Part shown: piece after piece, positions 10,102-21,705 of the stretch
Layout: every line of letters starts with the position of its first letter
How positions within the stretch are numbered: position 1 is the first letter of the stretch
Origin: Beta vulgaris subsp. vulgaris
Lineage: Eukaryota > Streptophyta > Magnoliopsida > Caryophyllales > Amaranthaceae
Assembly: GCF_026745355.1 (NCBI RefSeq)
Contig: NC_079208.1
Coordinates: forward strand, 16,989,260-17,053,259
Length of the DNA stretch: 64,000 bases
Reading direction: 5' to 3'
Position numbers and translations under genes: made by a program
The notes under the pieces: generated by a model
Seen by the model: only the letters and a program-made list of their open reading frames with translations
Databases searched by the model: none
Told to the model about the DNA's origin: nothing

Positions 10102-11926
10102 TACTCACTTTTAAATAAATAATTTAATAAATAATATTTGAGTAATTTAGGAGTATTACCGCCACGTGACTAACACGCTTTCGGCAACCAACTACTAACT
10201 AACCAAAATAACTTGCAGCGGAAGACTTTAACCAAAAATAATAATACTTCTTTATTAATAAAAGTAAATATTGTCTCAATACTCAAAATATATGAAACAC
10301 TCTAATCTAGGTGAAGATCCCTTCCTAGTATGCTCCCATGCACATCCAAAATTCACCTGCAAATCTGCTTACCAAAAAGGTAAACAGGGCAAAGCCAAAT
10401 AGGAAAAAGAAAATACGCGTCATATAAAACTGAGTACGAAATGTACTAGATAAGTAACACATTTGTTAGTTCGTAACAATTTTTCATTTCGAAAACTCCA
10501 TCACCAATAATTCAAGAATAACTCTTTAAGAATAAACTTTTTCAAATACTTAATAATAATTCAAGAATAACATTTTAAGAACAAACTCTTGCCAAACACT
10601 TGAATAATAATTCAAGAACAACCTTTTAAGAACAAAATCTTTCCAAACACTTGAATAATAATTCAAGAACAACCTTTTAAGAACAAAATCTTTCCAACAC
10701 TTGATAGTAAATCAAGAATAACCTTTTTAAGAATACAAACTCTTTCCAAACAACTTGGATTAAAAATAATCCTGAAAACAATTCCTCTTCTTATCTCCCC
10801 TTCTATTTTGCTAAGTGTGCACACCCCCCAAGCTAGTCATCCCATCACGGAGCTATATCAAGGGGTGATTTTAATTGCCAACAAGTGGACTTTAAATCTC
10901 TTGTTATTAATCAAGCGGAAATAATAATAATATGACTTGTAAGTCATGAGTAAACCTCCTTCCTCATAAACAACTTTTTGAACATTCAAAGTTCATAAAA
11001 ACCAATCAACCTTTCCTTGTAAAAATAATTTAATTTTCCAAAAAGGATAACAAAACTTCTATATAAAATGATTGATAAAATCATTCATTCTTTTCACTTT
11101 CAACAGTGAATAATAAAACATTGTAACAATTTAAATCAAATTTCTAAACCAATCCAACTAATAAAATCAATAAACAACTTTATCATATAAACCACATTTT
11201 AAAAGATCTAGCTACATAACGTACCTTGATCTTGCACAAACTAATACTAGTATCTTCACTCATTCTTATACTTGAGCTTTCTCATAGCCAACCAACAAGC
11301 AATCTACCACATGAACTTAATCATGAATTTAAACATGAATGATCTATCATGAGCATAATATTTTTGAGTAAGAAATATGAAAATATTTTTCTTAAACAAA
11401 AGAAAATTGAAACTTGAATAAGAAATATAAAACTAGAATAGATAGGAAGAGAAAGAAGAACTTTGAAGTAAGAGAATATGAATTCTTCAAAGTTGTTGTG
11501 TGGAAAAGATGCCTTAAGGTATGGGGTATTTATAGGAGTAGAATAGGTAGTACTTAATTTCAAAAATTAAATAGTTTGTAACCTTCACCATAAATTAGGG
11601 GATTAAACCAAGATTTGTAACATCCATCATAAATTTGGAAGTTATAGGAAAACAAAACTCCCTCCATTCACCATAAATCCCGTAGGAATATATGGCCCCT
11701 AAAAAAATTTTTTTTTTTTTTTTTTTTTGGTTTTCTAAAATTTTTTTGACTAGGATTTAATACCAAAAGCTTAACAAATTCAATTTTGGCGCCATATTCC
11801 CGCCAAAATAATTAAAAATTATTGAAAATACTAAAATACCCTTTGTTTAAAATATTTATTTTAGAAAATAAATATAAAATAAATATTTTATTATTTAAAT
11901 AAATACTAAAAATATGGGGTATTACA
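10102..11926 (-). repeat. Solo gypsy-type LTR, minus orientation, TSD ACTAT
   Basis: In its own orientation it begins TGTAATACCCCATATTTTTA at 11926, a common gypsy LTR start, and ends near 10102 without a clear CA. ACTAT occurs on both sides (10097-10101 and 11927-11931), and the gag frame of the host copia is exactly restored by its removal. It contains no internal region, so LTR-LTR recombination is the likely origin. It shares a gtgtgcacacccc segment (around 10815) with the gypsy LTR at 19-7995. ORFs inside it are not supported as genes. Confidence 0.85.
10505..10757 (+). repeat. ~50-bp tandem repeat, five units, inside the solo LTR
   Basis: Units of the form aataattcaagaataaccttttaagaacaaa occur with (t)tcaag anchors at about 10511, 10560, 10611, 10662 and 10712, a period of 49-51 bp. 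Units three and four are almost identical; the outer ones have drifted. Confidence 0.85.
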
Positions 11927-12720
11927 ACTATAATCTGTTCGACGACTGTCCTGCTGCCATTACTGCTACATGTGATTCATCCTCTTCTCCTTCTGCTACT
12001 GTTATTAAGCAGAATGAGGACGAAATTTTTAAATATGAAAAAGATAATAAAACTGTTCGTTTCTATCTCCTTAATCTAATGATAATTAATCTGTTTGATT
12101 TATTCATGGTGTATAAGTCATCTGAACTGATTTGGGAGGCCCTTGAGAAAAATATGGGGCTGATGATGCTGGGAAACAAAAATGTGTTGTCGGAAAGTGG
12201 CTGGCTTTCCAGATGGTTGATGACAAACTTGTCATGGACCAAGTTCATGTCTACGAAAATCTGTGTGCTGATATTTTAAATGAAGACATGAAGATTTGCG
12301 AAGTTTTTCAAGCGAATGTATTGCTGGAAAAATTTCCTCCTTCCTGGAGGGAGTTCCGTAACAATATGAAACATAGGAAAGAGTTTATGTTTGTTCAGGA
12401 ACTAATTAGCCATATGAGTATTGAAGAGGCAAACCGCATCAAGGATAACCAGGACTCTGTTCTTGTTAATGTAACCAAAGCTAATCTGGTGGCACTGTTG
12501 CTACTTTATCAGGTTCTGATAAGTTTAAGGGTAAAGGTAAGAAGGTCAACAATAAAGGTAAGAAGCAAGGGAAATTCAACAAACCTAATGATAAGATTCA
12601 GAAGAGATTTGTCCTTTGCTATGTATGCGGCAAGCCTGATCATAAGGCTTATCAGTGTCCTCAACGCCAATGGTCTGTCCAAAAGGAAACACCTCAGGGC
12701 TAACCTTGCTGAATCTAATG

Positions 12721-15700
12721 ATATTGTTGCTAATGTGGTCATTGAAGCGAATCTGATCGAGAATACTTCTGATTGGATTTTGGACACCAGGGCTTCAAGG
12801 CATTTCTGTTCAAACAAGGAGCTTCTCCATGACTTTCAGGATGCTACAGAAGGTGAGTGTGTCTACATGGGCAATGCGGCAAATACTGGAGTGCTTGGAC
12901 AAGGAAAGGTCACTCTAAAACTTACCTCTGGAAAAATCGTCTCCCTTTCAAATGTCTTGTATGTTCCTACTATGCGTCGCAACCTAGTTAGTGTCTGGTG
13001 CCTTGTTAAATAAAGCTAGTTTGAAAATTGTTTTTGAGGCTGACAAGGTTGTAGTGACTCGTGGTGGGGAATTTATGGGGAAAAGGGTATTTAAGTGGGG
13101 GTTTATTTATTTTGGATGTTGCTTCTTCTGTTGTTCCTTCTATTAAACTATTTGTGTGGTTCTGCTTATATTTCTACGTCTTTAAATTTATGGCATGGTC
13201 AATTAGGGCATCTGAATGTTGCTTTTATTAAGAAACTAAGGACCTTAGCTTTAATTCCTAATCTGTCCTCAATAGAGTTTTCTAAGTGTCCAGTTTGTGT
13301 TGAAGCAAAATTTACTAAGAAACCTTGCAAAATCGTAACTTAAATGACCACACAACTTCCAGAATTGGTTCATACAGACTTAGCTGACTTTCTGAACACT
13401 AGAAGTAGAGGAGGAAATTTTTGTACATTTCCTTTGTTGATGATTACTCGAGATACACTAAGTTATACCTTCTTAAGGCCAAAAGTGAGGCAGGGCAATC
13501 TTTTATAAAGTATAAGGCTGAGGTAGAAAACCAACTTGATAGGAAAATCAAGAGGGTAAGGTTTGATGGGGGTAGAGAGTATGAGAACTTCTCTTTGAAT
13601 GACCATTGTGAAAAATTGGGTATCATTCATGAACTTAGTGCTCCCTATGTACCTCAACAAAATGGTATAGCTGAACGGAAAAATAGGTCCTAGAAAAATA
13701 TGATGAATGCTATGCTTGTAAGTTCTGGGTTGCCTGATAAAATGTGGGGGGAAGTAGTTCTTTCAACCTGACATGTTCTTAACCGAGAGTTAGATAAGAC
13801 TCCTTATGAACTATGAAAGGGATATCTTCCGAACTTGAGTTTCCTTAGAGTGTGGGGATGTCTAGCTAAAGTTGGGCTACCTGACTATAAGAAGTCAAAC
13901 ATTGGACCCAAGACTTTTGATGATTTGTTTATTGGCTATGCTCATGCTGCTTATAGATTCATGACTTTGAGTGATAGGTCTATCTCTAAATACAAAGATG
14001 CTGAGTTTTTTGAACATGTTTTTCCTTTGAAAAAGGGGGATATTGCATTTGTGCCTTCTTGTTCTTCTCCTGCTGTTGAGTTATCTACTTGTTCTACGCA
14101 TGATGTTGTTTTACCTACTAGTGATAATCCTGCTGATATGATTTTAAGTAGTACTTCAGTTGACATGCATGCTAGTAGTTCTTCTGCTGTAGATGAGCCT
14201 AGGAGAAGTAAAAGACCTATAGTAGCAAAAGACTTTGGTTCTGATTTTGTCACTGCTTTTTTGTTTGAAAGTTATTGTGTGAAGAGGCAATGAGATATGT
14301 GGATGCTAGTTTTTGGAAAGAGGCCATTAAGAGCGAGTTAGATTCCATAGTGTCTAATTCTACTTGGGAGCTAACTGACTTACCTAAGGGATCAAAGACC
14401 ATAGATAGTAAATGGATCTTTAAAAAGAAGTTGAGACCTGATGGGACTATTGAGAGGTTTAAAGCTAGGCTTGTCATTAGGGGATTCACTAAGAGGAAAG
14501 GACTAGATTACTTTGACACTTATTCTCCTGTGACTAACATAGCCACCATTAGGACCCTGCTAGCTCTTGCTGCTATTCAAGACTTAGTTATACATCAATA
14601 TGGATGTTAAGACTGCTTTCCTGAATGATGACTTAGAGGAGGAGATTTACATGTCTCAACCTGAGGGTTTCATGGTGCAAGGTCAAGAAGATAAAGTGTG
14701 TAAGTTGAGAAAGTCCTTATATGGTCTCAAACAAGCACCAAAATAATAGTATGAAAATTTTGATAGTATTATTGTGTGAAATGGCTTCATTGTCAACAAC
14801 TCTGATTCCTGTGTGTATTCCAAATTGATAGGATCATATTATGTTATTATATGTCTTTATGTGGATGACATGCTGATTTTTGGTAACAACTTAAAGGTGG
14901 TTAATGATACTAAACTTTTCTTGTCATCAAAGTTTGAGATGAATGATTTAGGAGAAGCTGATGTGATTTTAGGAGTAAGACTTAAGAAAATCTTCGGTCG
15001 CATTTCCCTTAGTCAGTCTCATAATGTGGAAAAGGTGCTTAAAAAGTTTAATTCCTTTAATGTTGTTCCAGTGAGTTCTCCCTATGACTCTAGTATTTAT
15101 TTGACCAAGATCTTAGGTGAAAGTGTCTCTCAAAGTGAATATGCGAAAGTCATAGGTAGTTTCATGTACCTCATGAGCTATAGTCGACTTGACATAGCTT
15201 ATGCAGTGAGTAGATTTAGTAGATATACTCATAACCTTAGTAATGAACACTGGAATGCTCTTCATCGTCTTCTCAGATACCTAAAAAGAATTGTTGATTT
15301 TGTCTGCATTACTCTAAATTTCCTGCTGCTCTTAAAGGATTTTGTTATGCAAATTGGGTATCTGGTAATGATGAGATCAGTTCAACTAGTGGCTATGTGT
15401 TTACCCTTGGTGGTGGTGCTATATCGTGGAAGTCTTCGAAGCAAACTTGTATAGCACGTTCCACCATGGAGTCTGAGTTCATTGCCCTTGAGTTGGCAGG
15501 GCAAGAAGCTGAATGATTAAGAAATCTGTTGTCTGATGTTCCCTTATGGGGAGGACAGGGTGCACCTTCTCTCTTTATTGTGATTCTCAAGCAGCCATTG
15601 TTATTGCTAAGAACAGTGTCTACAAGGGTAAGAAGAGACACATACGGATCAGACATGGAGTCGTCAAATAACTCCTGAAAAATGGGGTGATTTCTTTGGA

Positions 15701-15760
15701 CTATGTGAAGTCCGAAAGAAATATTGCAGACCCCTTTACTATATGAGAGTTGTCCTAGAG
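12721..15760 (+). pseudogene. Copia pol of inner element (PR-IN-RT-RH), many stops
   Basis: Protease: WILDTRASRHF near 12773, where the catalytic DTGAS has Arg for Gly. GAG-pre-integrase: LWHGQLGHLN near 13188. Integrase core: FVDDYSRYTKLYLL and a QQNGIAERKNRS box at 13421-13693, followed by a TAG. Reverse transcriptase: 14275-15454, with WIFKKKLRPDGT, KARLVIRGFT and the active-site box YVDDMLIFG near 14860. RNase [10 protein letters not shown] and [10 protein letters not shown] near 15420-15490. Stops or shifts at 13341, 13691, 13815, 14610, 14744 and others make it non-functional. Confidence 0.9.
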
Positions 15761-16335
15761 TCGTCGAAGGGGATGGGGCTAAAGCCCATTAGTTGAGATT
15801 ATAAGGTGGATACCCGTTTGAGGTCAAACGAAGCAATAAAATCTTAACTTGCACTACATCTCTCATCCATATGATGCATGGTAGTGTTTTTTAATCCATA
15901 GCCTATAGGTGGTGCTATTGTGACGCACTTGATGGATTCATATTGAGAGGTTGAGCTCTTGCTCTTAATAGTTCCATATCCCTTCGAGGTGGTGTTATTG
16001 AGAAACACTTGATGGACTACCTATGTAAGTGTGGAGGTTAAGCCGCTTCTATGAAAGACTGGGATGTCTTTCTAGAGCACTTATTAGACCCAAGGAATGC
16101 ACATGGCTATAAAGCGCTTGTGATGTATCGCGGAGACTGCACGATCTTAAGGTAGGTATGTGTTATGGGGGTCTCAACGGAACTCTAGTGAGTTCAAGAA
16201 AAATTCACTCACTAGATAGTAAGTTGTTGCCTCATTTCACTATGCATTAATTCAAATCAAAAGATATTGATGCTTAAGTACTTTCCTTTCCTTACCCAGT
16301 AATTTCTTTTGCTTTTCAGAGCCTTTGTAGGGGAT
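15761..16335 (+). other. 3' untranslated part of inner copia, up to the polypurine tract
   Basis: No ORF. A short purine run (tagggga) at 16328-16334 stands just before the 3' LTR at 16336 and is the likely plus-strand priming site. Two related segments (…ggtggtgctattgtgacgcacttgatgga near 15910 and …ggtggtgttattgagaaacacttgatgga near 15990) form an imperfect direct repeat. Confidence 0.6.
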
Positions 16336-16686
16336 TGTTGGAATCAAGGCTTGAAAAGCCTTGTTGTCTTCTTTTGTTAAATGTCCCACATTGCTTGTGG
16401 GAGGAATACTTCCTTGCTTTATATATTCCCTCCCTCCTTCTTCTTATTGAGTTGGTACTTGAGATGCTTTTATGGTTGGATGTCATGCTTGGGTTTGGGC
16501 TTGCTATCACACACACGCACGCGCCGCCTGTCTGGATTGGGCCAGGGCCATGGGCCTTTGGCCTTGGGCTTTGGGGAATCTAACCACCGTTGTCGGGCCG
16601 TAATTGCTTTCAAGTCAGTGGTCTCCTACCACGGCACAGCCTTAAAATCATTGTCCCTGTACCATTGCGATTGTCAGTTTCTAACA
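16336..16686 (+). repeat. 3' LTR of inner copia, 351 bp, internally deleted
   Basis: Matches the first ~215 bp and the last ~110 bp of the 5' LTR and lacks the ~290 bp between. Ends CTAACA, directly followed by the ATAAG duplication at 16687. Confidence 0.9.
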
Positions 16687-18997
16687 ATAAGAATGAAGCT
16701 GCTAAAGGCCCAATACAAAAGAAACAAAAAGAAGGTGAAACCAATTGTTTTTTCTATAAAAAATCTGAGCATATGAACAAGGATTGTACCAAATATCAAG
16801 CTTGGAAGGTTAAAATGTGTATGATTCTTACTTTTGGTTTGTTCTAAGAACAATTTAGCTTCAGTACCTAGAAAACACATGGTGGTTAGATTCCGGTGCA
16901 ACTACTAACATCAATGTTTCAATGCAGGGTTGTTTGAGCCACCACAAGCCAAGTGATGTTGAGAGATACATCTATGTGGGAGATGGCAAGTCGGTGGAGG
17001 CTGAAGCTATTGGGCATTTTAGATTGTTATTGTCGCCTAGTTTCTATTTGGATTAAAGACACTTTTATTGTACCGTCTTTTAGGCGGAATTTGATTTATG
17101 TTTCCTATTTGGACAAGTTGGGTTATTATTGTTCTTTTGGAAACTATCAAGTTATTTTGTCTTTGAATTCAAATTTTGTAGGAACTAGTTCATTCATGGT
17201 TTATGAAAATCTTTATATGCTTGATACAATAGTTTCTTATCATGAAAATTTGAATGTGGAATCCCGAGGTACTAAGCGGAAAATTGATAATGCACAATCA
17301 GGAGCATTATGGCATAAACGATTAGGAGACATCTCTAAAAATAGAGCTGAAGGACTCGTGTCTAATGGGATCCTTAATTCCATCGATTTTGCAGATTTTA
17401 ATGTCTGTGTTGAGTGCATTAAAGGAAAACAAACTAAACATAAGAGATTCGGTGCACGATAAGCTACGGATGTCTTAGAACTCATACACACTGATATTTG
17501 TGGACCATTTCCTACTCCATCATGGAATGTTCAATAATATTTTGTGTCATTCATAAACGATTACTCTAGATATGCATGTTTCATTCTTATACATGAAAAT
17601 CTCAAGTCTTAATTAGATGTGTTCAAATCATATAAGGATGAAGTTGAAAATCAACTCGACAAACGCGTGAAGAAAGTCAAATCCGACCGTGGTGGTGAAT
17701 ATTACGCTAGGTATGACGGTTCAGGTGAACACCGTACATGACCTTTTGCCAAATACTTAGAGGAATGTGGGATCGTCCCTTAATAAATCATGCCAGGTTC
17801 ACCTAGAATGAATGGTGTAGCTGAAAGGAGAAACAAAACCTTTAAAGATATGGTAAGAAGTATGATTTGTCATTTTATCTTACTTGAATCACTCTGGGGT
17901 GAGGCATTAAAGATTGTAGCTTACATTCTAAATCGAGTACTAACTAAAGCAGCTGCTAAAACACCTTATGAGCTTTGGACAAGAACATAACCTAGTCTAA
18001 AGCACTTCTGTGTATGGGGTTCCCCAGCTGAAACGTTGCCTTATAGGCCACATGAAAAGAAATTGGACCCCAGGACTACAAGCAGCTACTTTATTGGTTA
18101 TTCAGAATGATCTAAGGGCTATAAGTTTTTTGATCCCAAGGAAAACACAATTTTCGAGACGGGAACTGCGACATTTTTTGAGGATGTCGAGTTTGGGGGA
18201 GAAATAAGGTTAGAGACATTGCCTTTGAGGAAGAAACGGTCTCACTTCCGCAGCCGTTTCATACAGATGTTACTTATGAAACTATCGAAGAACCTCAACA
18301 AGATAATGTTGTAAATTCTCCTAACCAAATTGAAGATGTTGCTCGTAATGAGAAAACTCATCATCCTCGAGAGAACATAGAGCAAGAATAAGTGCCTTTG
18401 TGACGATCCACTAGAGAAAGATTCCCTATGCATCAGTTGTAGGGAGTCGATTATATGCTCACGTATAAGAGATCAGAGCATTTGGAGATCATTGGATACT
18501 CCGACTCTGATTTTGTGAGATGTGAGGACTCTAGTAGATCTACTTCTAGATATGTTTAAATACTAGCAGGTGGTGCCATATCTTGGATAAGTGCTAAGCA
18601 ATGTATAATAGCCAATTCTACGATGGAGGCAGAATTCATAGCATGTTTTAAGACATCAAATCATGGAATATGGCTACATAATTTTGTCACAGGGCTGCGA
18701 ATTATAAACGAGGTTGAGAAACCAATAAAGTTATTTTGTGACAATAAGTCTTCAGTGTTTTATTCCAATAATAATAGGAGCTCGACTAAATCAAAGCACA
18801 TCAAGGTTAAGTATCGAGCTGTTAAAGAAAGAGTTGAGAATAAAGAGATTTCTATAGAATATATAGGGACAAACTCCATATTACCATATCCTTTAACCAA
18901 AGGTCTCCCTCCAAAGGTTTTCCATGAGCACACTGTTCACTTAGGAGTCTTAGAGTTTGAGGAGTCTCAAGCTCAGTGGAAGTTTGTCAAATGAGTT
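16687..18997 (+). pseudogene. Copia gag 3' end and pol of outer element, RT domain absent
   Basis: Gag resumes with a zinc-knuckle-like CFFYKKSEHMNKDC (near 16755), a first Cys spacing altered. Protease has an intact WWLDSGATTNI near 16880. Pre-integrase: ALWHKRLGDISK near 17305. Integrase: HTDICGPFPTPSW near 17485 and [15 protein letters not shown] near 17805. The usual linker follows to 18433. RNase H begins almost at once (GYSDSDF near 18496; ISWISAKQC and STMEAEFIACF at 18580-18650) and ends at the stop 18992-18994. The roughly 250-residue reverse transcriptase expected between linker and RNase H is missing, with the junction near 18440. Stops in integrase and linker confirm it is dead. 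Confidence 0.9.
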
Positions 18998-20169
18998 ATA
19001 TGTTAGACAATATACGTATGTTTATTTTGTATTTTTCTGATCAGAAATAAAGTTGAGTATTTAGTTTTATATGTGTTCTGAACAGTTAAGTTATCTATAG
19101 TTGATTAAAGTGTGAAAGGGCCAGTTGAAAATCAACATGTACAAACCACCTTCGTGCGATTTTCATGCTACTCATTTCATGATTGATCTATGTCATTTGG
19201 TTTCATTCCTATAAATGATTGTTTTTGGTGAAGTTATTATTGAAATAACCAAGCTGCAATGGTCCTATATTGATGTGGCTAATGGACAAGATTGATGCGG
19301 TTATGCAAAGTTTATGATGATTAAATTTTTGAGCTCATAAGGAATAACACATTTAATTAAGATGCATACATGGCCTAGTAGGAGATTTTTAGAATAAAAT
19401 TATACGGCCACATATGTTACTAATTAAAATGTGAATCATCATATATAAATAAGCCAACTAAAGTGGTTTATGAATAATTTAACTTGGCTTAAAGTTGTAA
19501 TTGTCATGATATAATTATCATGTAGATACGGGAGCAATATCACTAATTTGGTGACGAGTCAAATTAGAAATATTGCACTTAAGTTAATTATCAAAAAATG
19601 GTTATGGCCCCCGTTGCATGTTTATTAAGTTATGCTCATAAAGTTTTGAGTTCTAATGGGTGAATAAAGGGAGAACAATAAAGGCAATTAAGGTTCAAAC
19701 TCCTCATTCTTCCACAACCGTTACACTTTGGGCCTATGCATCCCATTTATGGAGATCCAAAGGAGCATCGCAAAATTTAGAACAAAACATAGCACTGGAA
19801 GGTTATTTACCGGATATAAGAATCAGTTATTCAAAGAGTTAGAATTGATCATTCTCATATGGCTGCCATGGAAATTCAATGTAGGTTTTTTCAATCAATT
19901 CAAATTTATACCTTTCATGGAATTACATGGTTATATGTATTTTATAATTAATAATCTCCTTTAAAAGAGAGGCGATGAGAGAGATATGAGGATGAGTGGA
20001 CGAGTGAGGAGAGAGGTTGTGCGTGTGTACGATCATCGGCGAATTGCTGATGCGACAATTATCGGTGATAGAGGATGAGAATTGAGAAGATAGCGAGGAG
20101 AATGATAAGCTTTGTGTGAAATGGGTTAATTCTTGTTATCTGAAAAGGCATGATATTTATATTATTGAT
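18998..20169 (+). other. Unclassified AT-rich sequence, possibly the copia 3' UTR/LTR
   Basis: No gene seen. The first part follows the RNase H stop and should hold the 3' UTR, polypurine tract and 3' LTR of the outer copia. A purine-rich gatacgggagcaatat at about 19526 could be the polypurine tract, but no terminal repeat can be matched because the 5' LTR is missing from the window. Confidence 0.4.
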
Positions 20170-20177
20170 ATTAGTAG

Positions 20178-20962
20178 CAGTTGCGGATTATAGAAGGGGA
20201 GGGTGGGGACTTGGCTCCCCATAACTATATAAGATAAATTAAGAAAATTGCAGTTCATGTCACAAAATAAATTGTGGCACAGTGGCAGTAAAGCAAGGTG
20301 TAAAAGGAAGTTGGAGCTCTTGAGGTTCCAAGTTCAAACCTTGCATCAACACATTTGGACTTTTTTGTTTTTCTTCATTTTAAGTGCTTCTCTTTTTCCT
20401 TTTTTTCTTTTTTCTTTTCCTTCTTTCTTTTTTACTTCTCTCTTTCTTCATCTCCTTTATCTTTGGCTTATATCAATTTTTCTAATTAAAAAAAATCTTT
20501 TCCATTGATTGCACTATCTTCTATTCATCTTCTCTAAAAACTTCCTTTTTATATAACTATAATAGTACATTTTTTTTCCTCAAACTCATTCCTAAAAATC
20601 ATAAAATATAAGTTTTATCTCTTTTTTGTGACTCAAGAAAGCAATTTGGTAATTTATTAGTTTTTTTTACTGGATTAATTTATTCAGTTACTAATCAACT
20701 ATACCTTCAGTTTCTTAAAAAATTACTCAATTTCTTGAAGATTTCATAATGGTCAAACAAATAAATGGAAACATTTCTTGAAAATTGTACCATTGAGATT
20801 TTGATTTATTATATTAGCTACTAGCTCTTTGTAGCCACTAATAATAGTATATTTATATTTTGGTGTGTATTAGTGTTTTTATTCATCATTTAAAATTTTA
20901 GACTAAAACTTTTAATTCATCAACTCGGCCCCTGTTAAATAGTTGGTCAAGATCCGCCACTG
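20178..20962 (+). mobile_element. Non-autonomous hAT-type element, 785 bp
   Basis: Ends are CAGTTGCGGAT at 20178 and ATCCGCCACTG at 20962, inverted with one mismatch and of hAT type (CAG…CTG). The 8-bp flanks ATTAGTAG (20170-20177) and ATTACTAG (20963-20970) match at 7 of 8 positions. There is no transposase. It appears to be inserted within or beside a LINE remnant that continues at 20971. Confidence 0.8.
20268..20345 (+). repeat. tRNA-like segment with A- and B-box motifs (SINE head?)
   Basis: TGGCACAGTGG (20275-20285) fits the pol III A box and AGTTCAAACCT (20331-20341) the B box, about 46 bp apart, inside the hAT element. A T/CT-rich tail follows. This resembles the tRNA-related head of a plant SINE, but no SINE end or duplication was found; chance cannot be excluded. 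Confidence 0.4.
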
Positions 20963-20970
20963 ATTACTAG

Positions 20971-21705
20971 CAACATCTCATGGCTGCTCAGGAAAATGTT
21001 GGATACTAAAGAGTTGCATATAGTAGTTGGAGAATGGGATGTTGTTGTTATTAGTGGCAAATTCAGTATTAAGAAAGTTTGTTCTATCCTTTAAGGGGAT
21101 TTAGAGAAGGTGGAGTGGAGGAGGCTTATTTGAAACAACAAAGCAAGTCCAAAGAGTAAGTTTGTTCTTTGGATAGCTCTTCAAACAGATAAACCACTAC
21201 TGACAGACTTAGTAAATGGAATGTTGTTTGTAGCTTACTGTGTTGTTTATGCGGGAAGACCATGATACAATTCAACATATTTTATTTAGCTACCATTATG
21301 CTTCATAAGTTTGAGTTGTATCTTACAAAGGATTCACATGAGGAGTCAAGTTTTTGGCTTTCAAGAAAAATGCAGAATTGCTAAAATTAAAGCTCATATT
21401 AGAATAGGGGTGTCTAAAGTGTATGCAACACTCTTAACTTAGATTGTGTATCGAGTATGGTTGCAGAGAAATAGCAAGGTGTGCATACTGCTACTTGTAT
21501 CCCTCTTCACCTTCTTGTAAAAGATATTATTTTCAAAGTTGTTTGTAACTGTATAGAGGATGAGAGAGTAGTCCTCCTTCAAAGAATGTTTTGTTGCTTT
21601 AGTGTGGTGCTTTAGTTTTTGATTTCGTTTGTGTGTAGTTTAATTTGTTGCTAGTTATTTTATGCCTCTGCATAGGCTTTGCTTTCCTTATATTTTGGTT
21701 GTAAT
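20971..21705 (+). pseudogene. LINE (L1) 3' remnant, zf-RVT region
   Basis: Translation with stops gives KFSIKKVCSIL, RRLI.NNKASPKSKFVLW and related pieces. These match the reverse-transcriptase zinc-binding domain of the LINE at 52221-56585 (MKKVYILL, KRLISNNQAALKSRFILW). About 600 bp are recognisable, with several stops and shifts; the rest up to the copia LTR at 21706 is likely LINE 3' UTR. Everything upstream of this domain is lost. Confidence 0.7.

Larger units (their letters stand above)
9979..12720 (+). pseudogene. Copia gag of inner element, split by solo LTR and shifted
   Basis: Gag starts at ATG 9979 (MADSSTKSMAHLSKLESLDR) and is interrupted at 10101. Removing 10102-11926 plus one ACTAT copy restores the frame without loss (…DIDY then NLFDD at 11932). 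After a further frameshift near 12210-12280 it continues with VYENLCADILNED and the PPSWREFRN motif. A CX2CX4HX4C zinc knuckle (CYVCGKPDHKAYQC) is encoded at about 12618-12660 in yet another frame. The product would be the capsid/nucleocapsid protein. Confidence 0.85.
9314..16686 (+). mobile_element. Inner Ty1-copia element with both LTRs, TSD ATAAG
   Basis: LTRs start TGTTGGAATCAAGGCTTGAA and end GTCAGTTTCTAACA at 9314-9952 and 16336-16686. ATAAG lies directly outside both ends (9309-9313, 16687-16691). Order: gag, protease, integrase, RT, RNase H, as in copia. Many stops and shifts show it is dead, and gag is split by a solo gypsy LTR at 10102-11926. Confidence 0.95.
9024..18997 (+). mobile_element. 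Outer Ty1-copia element, 5'-truncated, split by a second copia
   Basis: The first part (9026-9313) is mid-gag; the second (16692-18994) resumes in gag just before the zinc-knuckle region and continues through protease, integrase and RNase H. The split point carries the 5-bp duplication ATAAG of the inner element. The 5' LTR, primer binding site and gag start are absent, with a sharp junction at about 9024. A reverse-transcriptase domain is also missing. The 3' LTR was not identified. Confidence 0.85.

Noticed and set aside
10511..10716. Regular direct repeats resembling a CRISPR array
   Set aside because: No distinct spacers, repeats diverge, and the context is a plant LTR.
20275..20341. tRNA gene
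   Set aside because: Only box motifs are present; no cloverleaf with acceptor stem can be formed, so a SINE-like head is the better label.
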